Source of the DNA: Gemmatimonadota bacterium
GTDB taxonomy: Bacteria; Gemmatimonadota; Gemmatimonadetes; Gemmatimonadales; GWC2-71-9
Length of the DNA: 40,927 nucleotides
Assembly (NCBI GenBank): GCA_003251175.1
Contig: QKHC01000037.1
Span: 1 to 40,927 of the forward strand
Reading direction: 5' to 3'
Below, piece after piece: positions 34,901 through 40,927 of the stretch. Positions within the stretch are counted from its first letter, which is position 1; the number at the start of each line of letters is the position of its first letter. A program made the translations under genes and the position numbers. Below the pieces are notes generated by a model. It was given only the letters and a program-made list of their open reading frames with translations, was not told where the DNA came from and did no database searches.

Positions 34901-34937
34901 GCGCTGGCTCGGTCGGATGATCCGCTACGGACTGTGA
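31917..34937 (+). CDS. Large secreted phospholipase-D-superfamily-like protein
   Basis: 1006 aa from ATG 31917. Signal peptide MVRTTLGMLVLLAIPTCLQGQ; one HxKxxxxD motif DHRKLVVWDVTEADPYRGWAMYAGAGVGEHYVGPSWEDRAVVLQGPAAL; second PKLHFKGFLYVS. Confidence 0.6.
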   Translation: MVRTTLGMLVLLAIPTCLQGQDTLPPSQGGRIRSLGLPAVRKPYFGLSLGLNNFRQGDLTAHARLGTYRDITLPTTGLLGVAAEGYLGAEGGASGLDGGARALLVSNLLRIGTGLDYNVHHSRLGFLLTVDFPMRRGGVLGRGSKLRLDVVAARDIAGQLTVQFPIRQPNSGTTRPARDFVSLDAGRFTPLPFRVDDPALDSATAELRERALWVGRLTTPSLGRLSGDAERAVDDVTRSLRERLDGRTVEDEIREYHAVLQRTFALAAGDSLAGAVTTCWARGFLLYDVLFPYNRLLGQKKESDTIGEYAAHARGVFVRWLVTESNLPIERHPAVIDAFQRVLEIVEAVRADGRQRWGDSRFGWLPLQLALRPEDYDEQTELDSLISQAVGQRIMHGNRVRYVHNQRFQQELRTSIALARDYHVLWIHDFAGLNEHGEPDRLSLYTVAQAYLAALRDAALRYDSTGQVPAFMLFIDQHYFEKNRSRQLLAFLSDPLGRSLDLPAPFDSLAGVVLAAQRDLSAAVDASRLLTAERAQYGESWLRALMKVHVSVTNPADPSFRSRWVLPLIGLPDDAMRDHRKLVVWDVTEADPYRGWAMYAGAGVGEHYVGPSWEDRAVVLQGPAALSVRQDIRALLESQGISGNEVPHVLREQPLPRHYAERIRQYIDSMDQWGGVATRAVQLHNGTGYAWKNIDIAKVTLFSLTSPGAVIKVPDSLWLSEFLASLLAGAALRGTRVVLIAPSRASAPSAGAPQLAVLHAVLSRVLAMRYALSQPIEQAGGAYRLALYDSDTPVDDIGARIAILRGHLADTPFLRELYGLHPSTIAVLAHPPVCNADSMPEPPPVTPANVVRPKLHFKGFLYVSQEPWKRLIGGAPLAVGLTAYLEQRASQICGGGIVDEEQMAEAMMLAGAQAINPVLDSVPPEMRDHWAFYLMVGSANEDNRSLLMDGEAAVLVSRWTSLLAMPDFLLLAGISTWIDEQAELDRLLPPPGGPKRWLGRMIRYGL

Positions 34938-35068
34938 GCGGGCTGGCGTCTTGGTGGGAGGGCTCAGCGGCGAGGGTACGACACGGGTGCGACACCCCGA
35001 CGGCGGGCAGATCGGCGACGAGGCCTGCACGTCGCCCTCGCGGCGATCGGTGCTGCGCTACCCTGGTG

Positions 35069-35251
35069 TCACGCCGCGAGGGAAACGGTCGGGCGGCGCC
35101 GCGACAGGACGCGCAGTTCGCGCGCGACGCGCCGCTGCTCGGCCGGCGACCCGCCGCTCAGCACGGCCCAGCGGCTGACGTCGAGCGGAACCACACGCAT
35201 GTCCTCCGCCAGGCCGCTCGGGTAATCCTGAAGCACAGTGACGATCACCAT
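35069..35251 (-). CDS. 60-aa small protein, unknown function
   Basis: MVIVTVLQDYPSGLAEDMRVVPLDVSRWAVLSGGSPAEQRRVARELRVLSRRRPTVSLAA. Strong Shine-Dalgarno AAGGAGG (minus strand of 35260-35266) 8 nt before the ATG. Confidence 0.6.
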   Translation of the reverse strand: MVIVTVLQDYPSGLAEDMRVVPLDVSRWAVLSGGSPAEQRRVARELRVLSRRRPTVSLAA

Positions 35252-35311
35252 GTGTTGGTCCTCCTTGCGGGTTCGTGTCTCGCCCTCCTGTACCTGCCAT
35301 ACACTACCCAC

Positions 35312-35350
35312 CAGACCCGTCAATCCCGTCACGGGTGTGTCACGGGTCTG
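35312..35350 (-). promoter_or_regulatory. Inverted repeat plus direct repeats upstream of the 60-aa gene; candidate operator or hairpin
   Basis: Perfect 9-bp arms CAGACCCGT (35312-35320) and ACGGGTCTG (35342-35350). Inner CCCGTCACGGG and two copies of GTCACGGGT. Confidence 0.4.
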
Positions 35351-35388
35351 CCACAGGCGAGTTGACGGGGGCGGTGCAGCGCGGGCGG

Positions 35389-35730
35389 TCAGGCGTCCGA
35401 GTCTGCGACCCGGTCCAACGTGAAGCGCAGCCTCAGGATAGCGGCGTCGAACCGGCGACGGTCCTCGTCGCCCAGGCGTCCGGGATCGACGCTGAACAGC
35501 AAGTCGATCACCGTGCGGAGTTGTTGCGCTATGGGGAGCGCAAAGCGGCGTTCCAGGCCGGCGCGGCGCTGCTCACGCCGGCGGTCTGGGGGAATCCGGC
35601 GCTCGCTCGCTCCGGGCAGGGCACCGACCGCTCGGGAGCGGCGTTCGGGACCGGTGCGGCGCTCGCGGCCGCCACGGCGATCTTCGCTGCGACGACGGTC
35701 GTCGTCTGCTGGGGAGCTGACCATGCTCAA
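35389..35730 (-). CDS. Small Arg-rich (D/E)RR-repeat protein, unknown function
   Basis: 113 aa. DRRRSEDRRGGRERRTGPERRS...ERRIPPDRRREQRRAGLERRF followed by an amphipathic helical C-terminus. Confidence 0.5.
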   Translation of the reverse strand: MSMVSSPADDDRRRSEDRRGGRERRTGPERRSRAVGALPGASERRIPPDRRREQRRAGLERRFALPIAQQLRTVIDLLFSVDPGRLGDEDRRRFDAAILRLRFTLDRVADSDA

Positions 35731-35989
35731 ATCTGCGCCGTTTCCGCGCGTTCGGCGAGGGTGTCATCGGGCTTCCCCCCGCCACCAGCCGGGACACGGT
35801 GTGCGGCGCAGCCCGACCGATGTGCGCTGCGGCTCCGATCACCGTTCGTCGTCCGCGGCACGGAAAGCCCCGTCGCTGCGTAGTTGCGCGTCACAACGAC
35901 AATCGTGGCGACCGTGTTCCGCGCTGCGCGAGCATCCCGCGGGGTGGCGGGCGCCGCGCCCTGGAGGTTAGGATAGAATTATCACCACG

Positions 35990-37990
35990 ATGCCGAAACA
36001 TTCTTCCGCCCGCGCGCGCCCTCGCGCGGCACGAGCCGGCGCGCGAGCGCCCCGTATCGTCATCGACCGCGTGGGTCCCAGCGTCGATGGCGGCCGATAT
36101 CCCATCAAGCGCGTCGTCGGCGACACCCTGGTGGTGGAGGCCATTGCCTACCGCGACGGACACGATCTCCTCACCGGCCGCGTGCGCTACCGCGGCCCGG
36201 GCGATCGCGGCTGGCGCACGGCACCGCTCCGCTACGAGATCGATTTCGACCGGCTGCGGGGTGCGTTCACCCTCGACCGCGTCGGCTCATGGCGGTTCAC
36301 CGTCGAAGTGTGGACCGACCGGTTCGCGTCCTGGCGCGCCGATCTCGGGAAGCGAGCCGGCGCGGGTCAGGACGTGGCAGCGGAGCTCCGCGAGGGCGGG
36401 GAGCTGATCCTCAACGCGGCGCGGCGCGCGCGCGGTCGGCCGGCCGCGGTGCTGCGCGCGAGCGCGCGACAGCTGGAGGTGCTGCCGCGCAGCGAGGCGG
36501 TGACCGCCGCCTTGGACGATGAACTCGCGGCGCTGGTGTGGGAGCATCTTGCCCCGGGCGATCTCACCTCGCATCCCACGGAGTACGGCGTGACGGTGGA
36601 TCGGGTCCGGGCGGGGTTCGCGGCCTGGTACGAGATGTTCCCGCGCTCGCAGGGCACGAGCCCGGGGCGCCACGCAACGTTTGCCGATGCGGCGCGGCGC
36701 CTGCCCGCCCTCGCCGCGCTGGGGTTCGACGTCGTGTATCTGCCGCCCATCCATCCGGTCGGGCGCACCAACCGCAAGGGGCCCAACAATACGCTCGCGG
36801 CGGGTCCCCGAGACCCCGGGAGCCCCTGGGCGATCGGGAATGAGCACGGCGGGCATACGGCCGTCGAGCCGGCGCTCGGCACGCTGGCGGACTTTCGCCG
36901 CTTCGTCGCAGCCGCCGAGGAGGCGGGACTCGAGGTGGCCCTCGACTATGCGCTGCAGTGCTCCCCGGACCACCCGTGGGTGCGCGAGCACCCCGATTGG
37001 TTCTTCGTTCGCCCCGATGGCTCGATCCGGTACGCGGAGAACCCCCCGAAGAAGTACGAGGACATCTACCCGCTCAATTTCTGGTGCGATGACCATCCCG
37101 CGCTGTGGGAGGCGTGTCGGGACATCTTCCTGTTCTGGATCGAGCAGGGGGTCCGGACCTTCCGCGTGGACAACCCCCACACCAAGCCGTTCGCTTTCTG
37201 GGAATGGACGATCGGGGAGATCAGGCGGGATCACCCGGACGTCGTCTTCCTGTCGGAGGCGTTCACGCGCCCGGCCCGCATGCGGGGTCTGGCGAAGCTC
37301 GGCTTCACGCAGTCCTACAGCTACTTCACCTGGCGCAACACAGCGGCGGAGCTGCGCGAGTATTTCACCGAGATCACGACCACCGCGATGGTCGAGTATT
37401 TCCGGCCGAACCTGTTCGCCAACACCCCGGACATTCTGCACGAATACCTGCAGCGCGGTGGCCGCGCGGCGTTCCGCGTGCGGCTCATTCTGGCGGGTAC
37501 CCTGTCGCCGCTCTACGGTATCTACTCGGGGTTCGAGTTGTGCGAAAACGAGCCGGTGCGTCCCGGATCGGAGGAGTACCTCCACTCCGAGAAGTACGAG
37601 ATCCGCGTGCGGGACTGGAACGCCCCCGGCAATCTCAACGCTGACATCGCCCGACTGAACCGCATCCGCCGGGAGAATCCGGCGCTGCGCCGCTTCGGGA
37701 ATCTGCGATTTCTGGACTCGGAGGACGACAGTATCCTCTTTTATCACAAGCTCGCACCCGACAACGATCTGCTCATTGTCGTCAACCTCGACCCACACCG
37801 CCCGCGCGAGACGATGGTGCATGTGCCGGTGGGGGACCTGGGGCTCGGCAGCGATGAGCCCGTGGAGTTGGAGGACCTCCTCACCGGCGCGCGCTACGTC
37901 TGGCGGGGCGGGCGCAACTACGTACGTCTCGATCCCCAGCGGGAGGTGGCGCACGTGCTGCGCATGGTCGGGTCACGAGCCACGACATGA
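35990..37990 (+). CDS. glgE: Alpha-1,4-glucan:maltose-1-phosphate maltosyltransferase
   Basis: 666 aa. FAAWYEMFPRSQGTSPGRHATFADAARRLPALAALGFDVVYLPPIHPVGRTNRKGPNN; GVRTFRVDNPHTKPFAFWEW; VVFLSEAFTRPARM; CENEPVRPGSEEYLHSEKYEIRVRDW. Confidence 0.96.
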   Translation: MPKHSSARARPRAARAGARAPRIVIDRVGPSVDGGRYPIKRVVGDTLVVEAIAYRDGHDLLTGRVRYRGPGDRGWRTAPLRYEIDFDRLRGAFTLDRVGSWRFTVEVWTDRFASWRADLGKRAGAGQDVAAELREGGELILNAARRARGRPAAVLRASARQLEVLPRSEAVTAALDDELAALVWEHLAPGDLTSHPTEYGVTVDRVRAGFAAWYEMFPRSQGTSPGRHATFADAARRLPALAALGFDVVYLPPIHPVGRTNRKGPNNTLAAGPRDPGSPWAIGNEHGGHTAVEPALGTLADFRRFVAAAEEAGLEVALDYALQCSPDHPWVREHPDWFFVRPDGSIRYAENPPKKYEDIYPLNFWCDDHPALWEACRDIFLFWIEQGVRTFRVDNPHTKPFAFWEWTIGEIRRDHPDVVFLSEAFTRPARMRGLAKLGFTQSYSYFTWRNTAAELREYFTEITTTAMVEYFRPNLFANTPDILHEYLQRGGRAAFRVRLILAGTLSPLYGIYSGFELCENEPVRPGSEEYLHSEKYEIRVRDWNAPGNLNADIARLNRIRRENPALRRFGNLRFLDSEDDSILFYHKLAPDNDLLIVVNLDPHRPRETMVHVPVGDLGLGSDEPVELEDLLTGARYVWRGGRNYVRLDPQREVAHVLRMVGSRATT

Positions 37991-40927
37991 CGGACGACGG
38001 ACTGTGGTACAAGGACGCCGTCTTCTATGAGGTCCGGATCGGGGCGTTCTACGACAGCGACGCCGATGGTAGCGGCGATGTGCGGGGCCTGACAGAGAAG
38101 CTCGACTACATCGAAAGTCTCGGCGTCGACACGATCTGGCTGCTGCCGCACTACCCGTCACCGCTGCGCGACGACGGGTATGACATCTCAGACTACACGT
38201 CCGTTCACCCCGACCTCGGCACGCTCGCCGAGTTCAAGCAGCTCGTGCGCGAGGCGCACCGGCGCAACCTGCGCGTCGTCACGGAGCTGGTGCTCAATCA
38301 CATCTCCGACCAGCACCCGTGGTTCCAGCGCGCGCGTCAGGAGCCGAAAGGGCGCTGGCGCGACTTCTTTGTGTGGAGTGACACCCAGGACCCCTATCAC
38401 GAGGCCCGGGTGATCTTCAAGGATTTCGAATCGTCCAACTGGGCGTGGGATCCGGTCGCGCGCGCCTACTACTGGCACCGCTTCTACTCACACCAGCCGG
38501 ATCTCAACTTCGACAACCCCGCGGTGCGGCGGGCGGTGCTCGATGTGGTGGATTTCTGGCTCGGGCTCGGCGTCGATGGCTTGCGACTCGATGCAGTGCC
38601 ATACCTGTTCGAGCGTGAGGGCACCAATTGCGAGAATCTGCCCGAAACTCACGGGTTTCTGAAGTCGCTGCGCCGCCACGTCGACGAGCGATTCCGGCAC
38701 CGCATGCTGCTCGCCGAGGCGAATCAATGGCCTGAGGAGGCGGCCGCCTACTTCGGCGATGGGGATGAATGCCACATGGCGTTCCACTTTCCCATCATGC
38801 CTCGGCTGTTCATGGCGCTCCACATGGAGGACCGGTTCCCCATCGTGGATATCCTGGAGCAGACGCCGGCCATTCCTGACAACGCGCAATGGGCGCTGTT
38901 CCTGCGGAACCACGACGAGCTCACGCTCGAGATGGTGACGGACGAGGAGCGCGACTACATGTACCGCGTCTACGCCCATGACGCGAAGGCCCGCATCAAC
39001 CTCGGCATTCGCCGTCGGCTGGCGCCACTGCTGGGCAACCACCGCCGCCGCATCGAGCTGATGAACGCGCTGCTGTTCTCGCTCCCGGGCACGCCCGTGA
39101 TCTACTACGGAGACGAGATCGGTATGGGCGATAACTTCTACCTCGGCGACCGCAACGGCGTCCGCACGCCGATGCAGTGGAGCGCCGACCGCAATGCGGG
39201 GTTCTCGCGTGCCAATCCCCAGCGCCTCTACCTGCCGGTGATCGTCGACCCCGAGTATCACTACGAAGCGGTCAACGTCGAGGCGCAGGAAAACAACCCC
39301 TCGTCCCTGCTGTGGTGGACCCGGCGCATGATCGCGCTGCGGAAGCGCTACCGGGCGTTCGGTCGCGGGCCGCTGGAGTTCGTTTCCGGTCGCAACCCCA
39401 AAGTGCTCGCCTTCGTGCGAACGTGGGAAGACGAGCAGGTACTGGTGGTGGCGAATCTGTCCCGCTACGCGCAGTACGTCGAGCTGGATCTCGCCCGGTA
39501 TGCCGGCGCTACGCCGATCGAGGTGTTTGGCAGCACCGAGTTCCGACCGATCGACGCGACGCCCTACATGCTCACCCTGGGACCGCACGGATTCTACTGG
39601 TTTGTCCTGGTTACCCAGCGTCCGAAGGCGGTGATCGGGCCCGACGGGCGCGGCCTGTCGGTGGTCGAAGTTGCTGGCGAGTGGACGACCGCGCTCCGTG
39701 AGGACGGCGGGGAGGCGCTGAGCGGCGCGCTGCTGGCCTTCCTGCGTGTCCAGCGCTGGTACGGCGGTAAGGCGCGGCGGGCGGCGCAGGTGACGGTGCA
39801 GGACACCGTCCGCCTGGCGCTCGACGGCCGGGAGGTGTGGCTGGCCCTCGTGCACGCGACCTACACGGAGGGTGATCCCGATACCTACCTGCTGACGCTG
39901 GGGTGGGCCGAGGGGGACGAAGCGACCGAGCTCGAGCGGACCGCGCCCGAACGCCTCATCGCGAGGATCGGCGTGCGCGTGAACGGGGAGCGCCGGGAAG
40001 GCCTGCTCCACGAGGCCACCGCCGAGCCGGCGGTCGCGCGCGGCCTGCTCGACGCGGTGCTGCGCCGCCGCCGCTTCCGCGGCGCGATCGGCGCAATCCG
40101 GGGAGGCACCACGCAGCGGGCGTCGAGCTATCGCGGGGTGGTGGTGGCGGAGCTCGAGACCCGCGTCGGACGCGCGGAGCAGAGCAACACCTCGATCACG
40201 TTCGGTGATCGGTTGATGCTGAAGGTGGTGCGCCGCGTCGGGCCGGGGATCAACCCGGACCTCGAGATCGGGCGCTTTCTCACGGAGCGGGTCGGATTCG
40301 GCAACATCGCGCCCGTGGTGGGGGCGCTGGAGTATGGTCGTGACGAGGCGGAGCCCGCGACGCTCGCGGTCCTCACGCAGTACGTGGATAACGAAGGCGA
40401 CGCGTGGCGCTTCACCTGTGACGAGCTGGAGCGGTACGTGGAACGGGTGTCCGCGCGGCCCCGTGAAGCGGGCGGACCGCCGCCATCGGACGCCCGGGTG
40501 CTCGCCCTCACCGGAGAGGATCTGCCCCCGGAGGCCCTGGAGCTGATCGGCGGGTATCTCGAAAGCGCGCGCCTGATGGGGAGCCGCACGGCGGAGCTGC
40601 ACATGGCGCTCGCCTCCGCCCCGAAAGATCCGGCGTTCGGCGCCGAGCGCTTCTCGACGCTCTACCAGCGCAGTCTCTACCAGTCGATGCGGACGCTCGC
40701 GCGGCGCGTGCTGCGGGAGCTGGCAGAGGCACAGGGTCGACTGCCCGCCGAGACTGCTAGCCTCGCCGGTCGCGTAGCGAGCTCGGAGACCAGGATCCTC
40801 CAGGCCTTCCGCCGCGTCCTGGGGCGCCGCATCACGGCGATGCGCATCCGCTGCCACGGCGACTACCATCTCGGGCAGCTGCTGTACACCGGGAAGGACT
40901 TCGTGATCATCGATTTCGAGGGCGAGC
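37987..40927 (+). CDS. treS: Trehalose synthase (TreS) fused to maltokinase; truncated by the window end
   Basis: Translated by eye from ATG 37987 (ATGA overlap with glgE); absent from the ORF track because it runs off the edge. MTDDGLWYKDAVFYEVRIGAFYDSDADGSGDVRGL; GVDGLRLDAVPYLFEREGTNCENLPETH; YYGDEIGMGDNFYLGDRNGVRTPMQWS; then FLRVQRWYGGKARRA and IRCHGDYHLGQLLYTGKDFVIIDFEGE. Confidence 0.95.
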   Translation, partial: MTDDGLWYKDAVFYEVRIGAFYDSDADGSGDVRGLTEKLDYIESLGVDTIWLLPHYPSPLRDDGYDISDYTSVHPDLGTLAEFKQLVREAHRRNLRVVTELVLNHISDQHPWFQRARQEPKGRWRDFFVWSDTQDPYHEARVIFKDFESSNWAWDPVARAYYWHRFYSHQPDLNFDNPAVRRAVLDVVDFWLGLGVDGLRLDAVPYLFEREGTNCENLPETHGFLKSLRRHVDERFRHRMLLAEANQWPEEAAAYFGDGDECHMAFHFPIMPRLFMALHMEDRFPIVDILEQTPAIPDNAQWALFLRNHDELTLEMVTDEERDYMYRVYAHDAKARINLGIRRRLAPLLGNHRRRIELMNALLFSLPGTPVIYYGDEIGMGDNFYLGDRNGVRTPMQWSADRNAGFSRANPQRLYLPVIVDPEYHYEAVNVEAQENNPSSLLWWTRRMIALRKRYRAFGRGPLEFVSGRNPKVLAFVRTWEDEQVLVVANLSRYAQYVELDLARYAGATPIEVFGSTEFRPIDATPYMLTLGPHGFYWFVLVTQRPKAVIGPDGRGLSVVEVAGEWTTALREDGGEALSGALLAFLRVQRWYGGKARRAAQVTVQDTVRLALDGREVWLALVHATYTEGDPDTYLLTLGWAEGDEATELERTAPERLIARIGVRVNGERREGLLHEATAEPAVARGLLDAVLRRRRFRGAIGAIRGGTTQRASSYRGVVVAELETRVGRAEQSNTSITFGDRLMLKVVRRVGPGINPDLEIGRFLTERVGFGNIAPVVGALEYGRDEAEPATLAVLTQYVDNEGDAWRFTCDELERYVERVSARPREAGGPPPSDARVLALTGEDLPPEALELIGGYLESARLMGSRTAELHMALASAPKDPAFGAERFSTLYQRSLYQSMRTLARRVLRELAEAQGRLPAETASLAGRVASSETRILQAFRRVLGRRITAMRIRCHGDYHLGQLLYTGKDFVIIDFEGE

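Noticed and set aside
38488-40869. 793-aa minus-strand ORF in the track
   Set aside because: Antisense shadow of the clear TreS-maltokinase reading frame in high-GC DNA; composition rich in Arg/His/Gln/Val without domain motifs.

Overview
High-GC bacterial chromosomal window of metabolic and envelope genes. The gene style (Zn-ribbon/PEGA Ser/Thr kinases, doubled-CXXCH cytochromes) suggests a Gemmatimonadota-like organism, but this is a weak inference. From left to right: (1) the 3' part of a MatB/ACSF3-like acyl-CoA synthetase. (2) A minus-strand operon for a diheme membrane cytochrome b, a 20-heme cytochrome c, a 16-heme cytochrome c, an outer-membrane beta-barrel protein and a cluster-less Rieske-like protein; divergent from it is a membrane-anchored ferredoxin/flavoprotein that looks circularly permuted. 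Together these look like an extracellular electron transfer conduit. (3) An amidase, cyclase, NCS1 transporter and three-subunit molybdenum hydroxylase cluster, with CoxG fused to the CoxL-type subunit. (4) A lipoprotein, transmembrane Ser/Thr kinase, TPR protein and beta-barrel operon linked by 4-nt GTGA overlaps. (5) A tandem VOC/glyoxalase protein with an 83-aa histone-H1-like Lys/Arg/Pro tail. (6) A 12-gene operon led by a TetR regulator that encodes an ATP-dependent class I benzoyl-CoA reductase-type enzyme (BcrC-B-A-D order) with Oah-, Dch- and Had-like enzymes, an SDR, a 100-aa CxxC protein, a hemerythrin and a CAP protein. (7) A large secreted phospholipase-D-like protein. (8) GlgE and a fused TreS-maltokinase, cut by the window end. 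No rRNA, tRNA, CRISPR array or mobile element was recognised. The main lead is the anaerobic benzoyl-CoA dearomatisation operon located near a multiheme electron-export system.
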